A stretch of DNA of 49,597 nt from Flavobacterium fryxellicola (GCF_900143245.1 NZ_FRDK01000015.1:1-49597); one strand, 5' to 3'. Shown: positions 1-7,246, numbered from the stretch's first letter. Translations and numbers: made by a program. The notes: generated from the letters alone by a model not told the origin.

Positions 1-98
1 AAATATCAGACTGTAGGATTTGTTTTCTGATTCAAAATGTGTAATTTCGAATCGAGAACAAACGATTTACAATCTGCTTCCTGCTCATGCAGGGCTCA

Positions 99-216
99 CA
101 CAGCCGTTTGGCGTGATTGGGGATTTAGTGGAATTAGCGTTTTTTCACTACATTTACGTTAAGCCGAAAATACTCGGTTTCAAAAGTCCCCAACCACGCC
201 AAGCGCCAAGACGTTG
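99..216. repeat. attC-like imperfect palindrome at left edge of cassette 1
   Basis: A long imperfect inverted repeat pairs 107-126 with 183-204 (TTGGCGTG and TTGGGGA blocks against CCCCAACCACGCCAA) with a few wobble positions. A smaller GCCAA/TTGGC hairpin lies at 205-219. The site starts with CACAGC and ends in GACGTT, immediately before the GGCAGTA that begins the ATPase cassette. Integron attC sites have the same geometry (a long palindrome between AAC and GTT triplets), but the canonical GTTRRRY core is not met, so this is an analogy and not an assignment. A short open frame crossing it at 20-223 shows no protein features. Confidence 0.55.
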
Positions 217-246
217 GCAGTAACTTAAGAAAAACAGAACTTAAAA

Positions 247-1638
247 ATGGAAATAAAAATAAATAATTTTAGGAGTTTTGAAAATCAAAACTTTGACTTC
301 TCTAGAGTAAACATCCTAATTGGAGAGAATAGTGGTGGAAAAAGTTCACTATTAAAGTTTTTATTGTCTCTTAAACAAACTATAGATTCGCCTTTAGAAA
401 GTAATTTAAAATTGCGAGGCGATTTAACAGATTTGGGAAACTATCAAGAAGTTGTAAAAAATAAAATTAAAACGAAAAAAATTCAATTTGGCTTTTCACA
501 TGGTGAAGAATATTTAAAATATTTCTTAGATTTTATAAATAGATTTGAAAAAGAAAATGAAAAATTAGAAAACTCAATTATTGTAAACCTCTTAAATGAA
601 ATCACAAAAAACGATTCAAAAACAAATATTAATTTTTCAATAAATTCTATTCTTAATAATCATAAAAATATTTCAACTATAATAAAAAACGATTCAATAG
701 GAAGAATTTTAATTAAAAGTAAGCAATTAGATAATTATGATTCACAAAGAGAGTTATCTACAAATATATTTCTAAAATTTGGAAATTTGGAAATCGAAAT
801 AGCAAATTGCTTAACTTATAAAGAAGGTTTTTTTACGCTTTTTGATTCAGATATTAGAAAAAAAATATTAGCAATAAAAGAAATTGATAATCATCAAGAG
901 ATTTATTACAAAGTAATATTTCTTTTAATTTATCAAAATTATTGCATGGAATTTATCGATGGTATTCGATTTGTAAATCCAATTGGTAGTTCACCTAAAA
1001 GATTATACTTTCAAGAAGATAAAAAATCAAATTACAAATTAATTGACATTGAAAAATTTATAAATATACTGGGTGATCCATCATTATCGGATAGAGAATT
1101 TAAGCATCGAATTACCGAACTTAATAAAATTATAAAAAATTCAGGTATCGCAGAAGAAATTGATATAGTAAAAAATAAAGATCTTCCAGTATTAGCATTA
1201 AATGTTAAAACAAAAGATTTTTGGGCAAACATTACTGATGTCGGATATGGCGTATCATTACAATTACCAATTTTATTTCAAGCACTTATTTCAGAACAAT
1301 TTACTAAAAGCAAAGAGACTTTACTGATAGAACAACCCGAAGTGCATTTACATCCATCATTACAAGCAAGATTTATAGAAACATTACTTAGTATAGGGAA
1401 AAAAAATCAATATTTCATTGAAACTCATAGCGAGCATATAATTAGAAAATTACAAGTTCTAGTTAAATCTAAAAAATTCGATTTAAAATCGACAGACATA
1501 ACAATTCATTATTTCAAACGAACCGAAGAAAAATTTGAAATAACAATTCATAAAATAGATGAGAATGGTCGCTTAACTCCAAATTTCCCTACTGGCTTTT
1601 TTGACAATACGTATAATTTAGTAAAGGAATTATTATAA
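247..1638 (+). CDS. AAA/ABC-type ATPase with DUF3696-like C-terminus
   Basis: This 463-residue ATPase belongs to the OLD/RecF/SMC-like ABC class. Walker A is GENSGGKSS at residues 26-34, a DVGYGVSLQLP signature-like motif lies near 330, Walker B is LLIEQPEVHLHP at about 359-370, and an ETHSEH switch motif lies near 392. The C-terminus carries the NGRLTPNFPTGFFD pattern characteristic of DUF3696. No nuclease (TOPRIM) domain follows, unlike OLD proteins, so any effector activity probably comes from the gene that overlaps its stop by one base (TAATG). DUF3696 ATPases occur in variable, often defence-linked loci. That role here is inferred from the mobile context and the partner gene. The ATG at 247 begins directly with the typical N-terminal strand. 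Expression would need a promoter inside the cassette or upstream of it; none is obvious. Confidence 0.88.
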   Translation: MEIKINNFRSFENQNFDFSRVNILIGENSGGKSSLLKFLLSLKQTIDSPLESNLKLRGDLTDLGNYQEVVKNKIKTKKIQFGFSHGEEYLKYFLDFINRFEKENEKLENSIIVNLLNEITKNDSKTNINFSINSILNNHKNISTIIKNDSIGRILIKSKQLDNYDSQRELSTNIFLKFGNLEIEIANCLTYKEGFFTLFDSDIRKKILAIKEIDNHQEIYYKVIFLLIYQNYCMEFIDGIRFVNPIGSSPKRLYFQEDKKSNYKLIDIEKFINILGDPSLSDREFKHRITELNKIIKNSGIAEEIDIVKNKDLPVLALNVKTKDFWANITDVGYGVSLQLPILFQALISEQFTKSKETLLIEQPEVHLHPSLQARFIETLLSIGKKNQYFIETHSEHIIRKLQVLVKSKKFDLKSTDITIHYFKRTEEKFEITIHKIDENGRLTPNFPTGFFDNTYNLVKELL

Positions 1639-2498
1639 TGACAGTACTACCTTCAATAGATATTTTAAATAAATATTCTTCAAATACTCGTGATAAATGT
1701 TTTAGTGATATAAATAGTATTTTTTTTAATAGTGAAATTGATATTTTATTTACTAAAAATTACATAGAAATTATAGAAAGTGAAATAGACGACATGGAAG
1801 TATTTAGTGCTCTTTTAATCGAGTTAAGTGATAGCAATCGTTTGTCAATAAATTCAATAGACGCTGAAAATGTATTAAATAGTCAAAATGCTTGTGAAAA
1901 ATTATATGTGGGAAATGTTAATAATTTTGATTCCTTATTTGTAATAACTAAAGAGGAAAATATAAATGTTACTCATTATAAATATGATTCTATAAATGAA
2001 AACACAAAAAATTCGGAATTTTTATTATTTGAACTTTTGAGATGCAATAAAATAATTTTGAAGTATTACAATTTTAAGAATGATTTGGAAATACAAAATA
2101 TATTTAAAACATTATTCAATCTACCTAATAAATTAGGTCGAATTAATATTTATAACAGATACGTAGAAACCAATCATTTTCAATTTCTTAAAAATAAATC
2201 AATCTATTATTATAATCTTACTCATTTAAATTATAGGCAAAGAATTAATGAATATATCAATAATTTAGCAGTCTTAAAAAATGATTTAGGAAGAAATGTA
2301 AATTTATTTACTACTAGCAGTACGAATTTAATTCATGAAAGGAAATTATTTTTTAATCACTTTATACTAACTCTTGACAATTCATTTAATTATACCATTA
2401 AAAATGAGCCGAATTGGATATTAACAATCGAATGTGATAGAAAGGTATACCTAACAGAATGGATTAAAAAAAACTCACAATTTAGAAGATTAAATTAG
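1638..2498 (+). CDS. Unrecognised partner protein of the DUF3696 ATPase
   Basis: I do not recognise this 286-residue protein with confidence. Its ATG overlaps the ATPase stop codon as TAATG, which implies translational coupling and roughly equal production. It is rich in Asn, Ile, Lys and Phe with no signal peptide or membrane segment, so it is probably cytoplasmic. The first ~130 residues are acidic. In the last third, a segment reading NLIHERKLFFNHFIL followed by LDNSF loosely resembles the H-x-R...G/S-F arrangement of PLD-like phosphodiesterase halves found in some defence effectors. That resemblance is weak and is inference only. In the usual logic of ATPase-plus-effector pairs this would be the effector or the specificity factor. 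It ends 11 bases before the cassette's right inverted repeat. Confidence 0.8.
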   Translation: MTVLPSIDILNKYSSNTRDKCFSDINSIFFNSEIDILFTKNYIEIIESEIDDMEVFSALLIELSDSNRLSINSIDAENVLNSQNACEKLYVGNVNNFDSLFVITKEENINVTHYKYDSINENTKNSEFLLFELLRCNKIILKYYNFKNDLEIQNIFKTLFNLPNKLGRINIYNRYVETNHFQFLKNKSIYYYNLTHLNYRQRINEYINNLAVLKNDLGRNVNLFTTSSTNLIHERKLFFNHFILTLDNSFNYTIKNEPNWILTIECDRKVYLTEWIKKNSQFRRLN

Positions 2499-2515
2499 AA
2501 AAATAAGCTACTGCC

Positions 2516-2577
2516 AACAGCTAAGGGTTCGTTGGGCTTGAAAAGCCAACAATGAACCCGCGGTTGAACGGAACCGT
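2516..2577. repeat. Palindromic end, copy A (attC-like / IS91-like end)
   Basis: The segment starts AACAGC. It contains a strong hairpin (GGGTTCGTTGG paired with CCAACAATGAACCC) and then a second small hairpin, CGGTT-GAACG-GAACCG. The same module recurs at 4505-4565 with compensating differences in the loop stem (GTTCGAAGAAC instead of GGCTTGAAAAGCC), which suggests the structure matters. It sits between the right inverted repeat of cassette 1 and the IS91-like transposase remnant. It could be the oriIS end of that element or a recombination site of the cassette. Confidence 0.55.
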
Positions 2578-2910
2578 TTACATGCCGTTAACTTTATGGA
2601 GTTATCGTAAAATTAGTAGAAGGATTATCAAAAGGATTTAGAGTCCTCTTTTTTTTGTCGTATCATGAAAGTGGTTTTTATCGTGATTTCCTTCACATTT
2701 ACTCATAAAATCCCTTACCCATAATGCTAACTTTCACAGGGACTTGAGCTGTGGCTATCGCCAAGATACCAAGCAGGCGGACCACGCTGGTCAAAAACCG
2801 CTATTCGATGCAAATTACCTGTCTTGCAACAAGGACATTTGGGTAGAAAAGGTTTCTTCTCTACTTTTTCTATCACTTTTACCTTTAGTTTTTCCTGTAG
2901 AACCTTTAAT
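2519..2910 (-). repeat. IS91-like 3' end, direct repeat copy A
   Basis: About 390 bases are shared with 4508-4905: the paired hairpins, a poorly conserved spacer with a GAGTCCTC/GTCCTC plus poly-T block, and the transposase C-terminal coding region. Similarity starts abruptly after the cassette inverted repeats at 2518 and 4507, which defines the element boundary. In IS91-family elements the replication origin end lies 3' of the transposase gene, as here. Confidence 0.6.
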
Positions 2911-3410
2911 TTCTCCCGTTTCCAAAGCCTGTCCCGTTTTTGCGGGATGCTACTCAAAAAACCATAATGACGTATTTTTACAAAGCGTTTGGGCAAAATA
3001 TGCAACGCAAACCTTCGGATAAATTCGGCGTGCGTGAGCGTCATTTGTTTCTTGAACCCGTTTTGACGGTAATCCTTGTATGTAAAAGTCACGTTTTGAT
3101 TGTCGATGCTTTGAATGCGGTTGTTGCTAATGGCTATTTTATGGGTATATCTACCCAAATATTCAATTACTGATTTCGGACTCCCAAAAGGCTTTTTAGC
3201 AAACACTACCCACTGTTTCTCCCACAATTGTTTCTTGACTTTAGTGTAATTGTCAGGACTTCTCTCTTTTAGTTTCTCGCAATATTTTGCCCTGAAAACT
3301 TTAGACAACGCCTTGACTGGAAACAAAAATTTACCATCGCCTTGTATGTTTTGCCACTTGTTATTTTTGTCCACGCCGCCGCCAGGCACAATACAATGCA
3401 AGTGTGGGTG
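2727..3410 (-). pseudogene. IS91-family transposase, 5'-truncated
   Basis: The remaining C-terminal ~225 residues begin at the HPHLHCIVPGGG motif, which contains the HUH metal-binding histidines of IS91/Y2-type rolling-circle transposases. They continue through EYLGRYTHKIAISN, the conserved tyrosine region, to the cysteine-bearing tail KCPCCKTGNLH. The N-terminal zinc-ribbon half is missing. In frame upstream of HPHLH there is a stop (TAA) within four codons, where the sequence changes into an IS1182-type transposase. The element cannot transpose by itself. A shorter copy of the same tail lies at 4712-4940. Confidence 0.85.
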
Positions 3411-3798
3411 CCTCTTTTAAAAAAGAAACAAAGAGTTTGAATAGTTTTCTTAGCTCTGCGGGGTTTTGCTTTCTAAAATCAGAAATGCTATGATAATTTG
3501 GGCAAATAGCCTCTAAGAGCCATTGTAATTAAATATTGCGAATGCAGTCTTTTCCTAACTTTCTTGAGCTTCTAAGGCCATTTAAGTACCCGTATAAATA
3601 GATTTTAAGAAACAGCTTAGTGTCAAAACTGGGACGATCTTCTGTCTATATCGTTTGAATTGTAAAGCCTAAAGTTTGTAATGATAACGCTTCGACAAAA
3701 GCATCGATAAAACGAACGGGGTTTTCTGGTAAAATAGTGTCTTCTAAACTAGAAAAAACCATCTGATTGCGAGGAATTCCTGTAATGTGTTGCATCAT
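3406..3798 (-). pseudogene. IS1182-type transposase N-terminal remnant
   Basis: Reading the minus strand from the ATG at 3798 gives about 130 codons typical of the IS1182 family N-terminus (DUF772): LPENPVRFIDAFVEALSL, then KLFLKIYLYGYLNG with LRSSRKLGKDC, and CPNYHSISDFRKQNP. Two in-frame stops interrupt it, after FTIQTI and after CIRNI. The remnant ends in FLKEA, directly fused to the truncated IS91 transposase in the same orientation. The stops kept it from being a long open frame. Its upstream flank (about 3850-3880) probably holds the element's terminal repeat, next to the left end of cassette 2. Confidence 0.8.
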
Positions 3799-3962
3799 TA
3801 AATATACAATTTTTCTTGCTTTTATATTAGTAATATACGTTATATTTGAAACAACATAACGACGGTTTTTTCACAGACTGACGTTAGTGGCAATGCGAAA
3901 AAAAACCGTAAATTTGATAACTAAAGAAAATAGAGATTAATTATATCACTAAAAAACAAATT

Positions 3963-4130
3963 ATGTTAAGAGCTGGCATGGTAATAGGTTTAACAATCGC
4001 TTTTATAGGATGGATTTTATACAGATTTTTCATTAAAAAAGATTTAAAGAAAAATTTACATAGCTTATATCTTGGATTCTTTTTTATAGGAATATGGATT
4101 ATATTTTATTTTTTTATTCAAACTTTTTAA
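3963..4130 (+). CDS. Small two-helix membrane protein (55 residues)
   Basis: The ATG at 3963 opens a 55-codon frame ending TAA at 4128-4130. It contains a first hydrophobic helix (about residues 5-21), a short basic linker rich in Lys (KKDLKKNLH) and a second strongly hydrophobic, aromatic helix (about 36-53). The topology suggests an inner membrane hairpin. It lies 72 bases inside the left inverted repeat of cassette 2 and is its only intact gene. No family was recognised. A toxin, an immunity protein or an unrelated cargo protein are all possible. The coding call rests on length, membrane pattern and position. Confidence 0.55.
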   Translation: MLRAGMVIGLTIAFIGWILYRFFIKKDLKKNLHSLYLGFFFIGIWIIFYFFIQTF

Positions 4131-4452
4131 AATAGTCCATTAGTTTTCTATTCAACCGCAGAAAGGAAAAATCAGCAGAAGAATATATTCTTTCTGAAAT
4201 AACCGAAATTTAAAATAACTTACTTGGAAAAGATGACACTTTAGAATATAAAAATGCAAATGGAATTGAATCCACCAATGTTTAACAGGAATTATTTCAA
4301 AAGAATTGACGGAAGTTATATTAGGGAAATTTATCACCCAACTTTGTAAGAAGTTAAATTACGGAGAGATTGGATAAATAAATATCACGGAAAGTTTTAC
4401 TACGCCCCAAAAGAAATAAATAATCCACATTATAAAAAAGTAGTAGTCTAAT
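4131..4452 (+). pseudogene. Decayed coding remnant in cassette 2
   Basis: No intact gene is present. Two plus-strand stretches look like broken coding sequence: one reads KDDTLEYKNANGIEST before a stop. A second reads NYFKRIDGSYIREIYHPTL, a stop, then RRDWINKYHGKFYYAPKEINN to a TAA at about 4452. The family was not recognised. An opposite-strand open frame across the same stretch has no protein-like features. Confidence 0.35.
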
Positions 4453-4502
4453 GTGAAAAAGATAAATTTAAAAGTAATTATTGCGAATAATAAGCACAGC
4501 CA

Positions 4503-4740
4503 CTAACAGCTAGGGTTTCGTTGCGTTCGAAGAACGAACAATGAACCCGCGGTTGAACAGAACCGCTCTACTTCCACCACTATGGGGATATCGATAAACA
4601 AGTTTAGGTAATTCAAGAGGACAAAGCGTCCTCTTTTTTTTTGAGCCGTAAATTAGGCTGTTTTTATCGTGTTTTTCTTCACATCATCGCATACGTGCCC
4701 TGCCCACAAAACTATTTTTTGCAGGGAGCAGATCTTTGGC
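4503..4740 (-). repeat. Palindromic IS91-like end, copy B
   Basis: This is the second copy of the module at 2516-2727. It has AACAGC, a GGGTT...GAACCC hairpin whose inner stem is changed but still paired, GCGGTTGAACAGAACCG, a spacer ending in GAGGAC..GTCCTC plus poly-T, then the end of the transposase gene. It directly follows the right inverted repeat of cassette 2. Confidence 0.6.
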
Positions 4741-4940
4741 TAATGCCAAGATAGCAAGCAGGAGGACCACGCTGGTCAAAAACCGCTATTCTATGTAAAT
4801 TGCCTGTTTTGCAACAAGGGCATTTGGGGAGAAAAGGCTTCTTCTCTACTTTTTCTAGCACTTTTACCTGTAGTTTTTCTTGTAAAATCTTTAATTTTTT
4901 ACGTTTCCACGTGCTACCCCGATCGCGCTGATATACCACA
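4712..4940 (-). pseudogene. IS91-family transposase C-terminal fragment
   Basis: About 60 residues match the C-terminal tail of the transposase at 2727-3410 almost word for word (KRKKLKILQEKL, VEKKPFLPKCPCCKT, VFDQRGPPA). Homology stops near 4920-4940, where the palindromic flank of the RAYT element begins. The open frame runs on to 4984 but those codons are not transposase. I infer that the RAYT unit inserted into, or recombined with, an IS91-like element and removed the rest. Confidence 0.75.
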
Positions 4941-4971
4941 ATCGGTAGCGCAGTTTTGCAAACTGCGCCCA
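4940..4971 (+). repeat. Left inverted palindrome of the RAYT element
   Basis: AATCGGTAGCGCAG, TTTTGCAAACTG and CGCCCA form a 32-base unit that is itself nearly palindromic (GCAGTTTTGCAAACTGC). It is repeated in inverse orientation at 5588-5619 with two mismatches. Paired REP-like palindromes flanking a RAYT gene are the expected substrate arrangement. Confidence 0.75.
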
Positions 4972-5019
4972 CACTATTGAGCAAAAATTAGTGAGCAAAA
5001 AATACAAATAACACAAAAA

Positions 5020-5574
5020 ATGTCTACAAAGTATAAAGCTACAACAACCGAAGATGCTTACTTCATTACGATAACTACACTGGACTGGGTAGATATTTTT
5101 ACACGATTATATCAGAAAAAAATTATCATTCAAGCGTTACAACATTGTCAAAAAAACAAGGGTTTAGAAATCTATGGCTATTGTATTATGCACAGCCATA
5201 TTCATCTGCTTTGCAAAGCAACAGATGGTTTTATGTGATCTGACGTGCTGCGTGATTTTAAAAAATATACCTCAAAGAAAATTATTGAGACCATTATAGA
5301 ATAACCAGAAAGTAGAAGAGAATGGATTTTGGATTATTTTAAAAAAGCTTGTCAACATTTAAAACAAGAACAACACTACAAAGTTTGGCAAAACGGCTAC
5401 CATGCGGAACACATTTACAGTAATAAATTTATAAAGCAAAAAATGGATTACATACACAATAATCCTGTGAAAGATAAAATTGTAACGACGCCCGAAGAGT
5501 ATTATTTTAGTTCTGCAAGAAATTATGCGGCATTAGAAAATGAGTTAGAGGTGATTTTATTAGATTTATTTTAG
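5020..5574 (+). pseudogene. REP-associated tyrosine transposase (RAYT, IS200-like), two nonsense codons
   Basis: The frame reads as one ~184-residue Y1-type transposase: YFITITTLDWVDIFTR near the start, the HUH motif MHSHIHLL at about residue 64, then WQNGYHAEHIYSN and the conserved YIHNNPVKDKIV block. Two in-frame stops interrupt it, TGA at 5236-5238 and TAA at 5302-5304. No frameshift is needed to join the halves, since both lie in the same frame. Function is therefore lost unless the stops are read through. Inverted REP-like palindromes flank it on both sides. Family role: such enzymes cut and join single-stranded REP hairpins. Confidence 0.85.
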
Positions 5575-5587
5575 TTGCCAATTGCAA

Positions 5588-5619
5588 TGGGCACAGTTTG
5601 CAAAACTGCGCTAACGATT
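5588..5619 (-). repeat. Right inverted palindrome of the RAYT element
   Basis: This is the reverse complement of 4940-4971 with two differences. It lies 13 bases after the RAYT stop codon and contains the same GCAGTTTTGCAAACTG-type self-complementary core. Confidence 0.75.
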
Positions 5620-5752
5620 CTCTAAAAATAAGAGAGAGTCAACACAAACAATAATAATTATTTACAATTCGATTACACATAGTAGGTTCAATACTAAATT
5701 ATAGCTCCTTTTTTACAGATGCCACTTTTTTATAGCGTACCTTACATATTAA

Positions 5753-6370
5753 ATGAAAATCATGAAAGCACTATACATCATCCTCGGAATTGGATCCGTT
5801 ATCTTCATCGGAACTCAACTTTTTGCCATGAGCAGTCAAAAAAATATAGAGACCTATCCCTACAAAGTAATCAAGAAATACAAGAACTTTGAAATACGAA
5901 CCTACGAAGCCACTTTGTTTACATCGGTGCAACTTTCGGGAAATAAATACAAGGAGTCTTCTAGTAAAGGTTTTTCAATTTTGGCAGGCTATATTTTTGG
6001 TGGAAACGACAAAAATGAAAAAATAGCCATGACTTCACCGGTAGCCATGTCTCTTGATGATTCCATGACGATGATGTTCATGGTTCCAAAAAAGTTCAAA
6101 AAAGAAGCATTACCAAAACCCAATCAATCCGAGATTAAATTTCGCGAGGAACCTGCAAAAACAGTTGCTGCGATATCCTTTGGCGGTTGGGCTAACGATC
6201 AAAAGATTGCTACCTATAAACAGCAATTAAAAGCTGCTTTAAATGCCGAGGGAATAAAATACACCAATCGATTTTACTTTTTAGGCTACAATGCACCTTA
6301 CGAAGTTTTTAATCGAAAAAATGAAATTATAGTGGAGTTGGAAACTAGTATTCCACAAATCGCACGGTAG
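5753..6370 (+). CDS. SOUL family haem-binding protein
   Basis: This 205-residue protein has an N-terminal hydrophobic anchor (about residues 5-25), followed by the SOUL/HEBP fold: YKVIKKYKNFEIRTYEA near 38-55, GFSILAGYIFGGN near 78-90 and the very typical EKIAMTSPVAM near 94-104, then MMFMVPKKF. The C-terminal part has RFYFLGYNAPYE. SOUL proteins bind haem or tetrapyrroles. In Bacteroidota they are usually exported or membrane-anchored, with a physiological role that is poorly defined. ATG codons at 5753 and 5762 are both possible starts. The gene stands alone between the mobile island and unknown secreted proteins. A decayed partial copy of its own 3' half follows it. Confidence 0.88.
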   Translation: MKIMKALYIILGIGSVIFIGTQLFAMSSQKNIETYPYKVIKKYKNFEIRTYEATLFTSVQLSGNKYKESSSKGFSILAGYIFGGNDKNEKIAMTSPVAMSLDDSMTMMFMVPKKFKKEALPKPNQSEIKFREEPAKTVAAISFGGWANDQKIATYKQQLKAALNAEGIKYTNRFYFLGYNAPYEVFNRKNEIIVELETSIPQIAR

Positions 6371-6425
6371 ATTCAGTAAATACCGCGGCTTCCTGTTTTA
6401 AGGCTAATTTTAGAACACCGTTCGG

Positions 6426-6525
6426 AAACCCAACCAATCCGAGATTAAATTTCTGGAGGATATATCTCACAGGAACTATAGCGCGATTTTATCGAGTTTT
6501 CTTTTACTTTTTAGTCTACGACAAA
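6426..6525 (+). pseudogene. Decayed partial duplicate of the SOUL gene
   Basis: Positions 6426-6453 match 6116-6143 of the SOUL gene in 27 of 28 bases (AAACCCAA, CAATCCGAGATT, AAATTTC blocks). Positions 6502-6519 match 6272-6289 in 17 of 18. The spacing between the two blocks is about 80 bases shorter than in the gene, so the copy has an internal deletion and no open frame. It fills most of the gap before the next gene. Confidence 0.65.
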
Positions 6526-6616
6526 TCAACTATATTTACAAAATAGTTAGAGCGTTTTGAAAACTTTAATTTTTTTTACACTAAATAAGATTGACTTTAA
6601 TTCCACTGTGTAAAAA

Positions 6617-7246
6617 ATGAAAAAATACTATTCCATTATATTATTAATATCAATTATTAATCTGGGATCTTCACAAGTAAAAAAGAGACTTTTTTATAAT
6701 GAAAACAAAGTAGAAATAACAGAATTGAACTTTTATAAGCAGAAAAATCCTCAAAAGAATTTAGGTTTATATTTTGAAAATGATACCATTGCACTGTCCT
6801 TACTGATCAAAAGAAAAAACGATGGTCAGCTTAATGACAGTATTTTTAAAAATTTAAAAAAATCTCTTTCCGCTGATGTAAAACTAACTAATGAGCTAAT
6901 GGTTATGGTTTATCATCCTGGAAAAGACCAATGTAATAGCACAGAAATAATTTCCGAATGGAACATTTTCGATGCTGATTATTTAAAAAAACTAAAGCGA
7001 ATCGGTACCTACAATCATTTTTGGATTTATAAAGATGATGAAAACTTAAAATATTATCATCCAACTCAAGTAAAATGGGAACAAGATAACAATCAACTTA
7101 TTGAAAAATTGTTTTTTAAAAATCATTATCCTTGCTTTAGCGCTGTAGTTATTGACAAAAAAGGAAAATATAGCACCTACTTTGGAGAGTTTGGGAAAAC
7201 TGAAATTTGGGAGCTAGCCAAAGAACTAATGGAAGAGAAAAATTAG
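6617..7246 (+). CDS. Secreted protein of unknown function
   Basis: This 209-residue protein has a classical signal peptide (MKKYYSIILLISIINLGSS, cleavage near residue 20). The mature part is hydrophilic, with two cysteines (DQCNST near 112 and HYPCFSAV near 174) that could pair in the periplasm. A YYHPTQVKWEQDN segment and a C-terminal TYFGEFGKTEIWELAKELM helix are visible. No family was recognised. It is preceded by AT-rich sequence and followed after 100 bases by another secreted protein in the same direction, which has its own promoter-like box. Confidence 0.75.
   Translation: MKKYYSIILLISIINLGSSQVKKRLFYNENKVEITELNFYKQKNPQKNLGLYFENDTIALSLLIKRKNDGQLNDSIFKNLKKSLSADVKLTNELMVMVYHPGKDQCNSTEIISEWNIFDADYLKKLKRIGTYNHFWIYKDDENLKYYHPTQVKWEQDNNQLIEKLFFKNHYPCFSAVVIDKKGKYSTYFGEFGKTEIWELAKELMEEKN

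Larger units (their letters stand above)
213..2518. mobile_element. Putative gene cassette 1 (ATPase plus partner) with terminal inverted repeat
   Basis: The unit is bounded by GTTGGCAGTA (213-222) and its exact reverse complement TACTGCCAAC (2509-2518). It contains only the ATPase gene and its overlapping partner, and it is visibly more AT-rich than the housekeeping genes further along. The left edge adjoins a long palindrome and the right edge adjoins a short palindrome plus an IS91-like end. I infer acquisition as a discrete cassette. The inverted repeat is directly visible; the mechanism of mobility is not. Confidence 0.5.
3883..4507. mobile_element. Putative gene cassette 2 with terminal inverted repeat
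   Basis: GTTAGTGGC (3883-3891) and its exact reverse complement GCCACTAAC (4499-4507) bound a 625-base unit. As in cassette 1, the left end follows ACG (ACGTT) and the right end runs into AACAGC and the same palindromic IS91-like end. The sequence in the repeat differs from that of cassette 1, while the ACGTT/AACAGC frame is shared. This is what self-complementary cassette ends would look like. It carries one small intact gene and a decayed coding stretch. Confidence 0.5.

Noticed and set aside
20..223. Short open frame of 67 codons at the left edge
   Set aside because: It is spanned by the attC-like palindrome, has no domain or signal features, and shares no frame-like conservation that I can see.
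4152..4337. Minus-strand open frame of 61 codons inside cassette 2
   Set aside because: It lies antisense to better-looking broken coding sequence and has no recognisable protein features.
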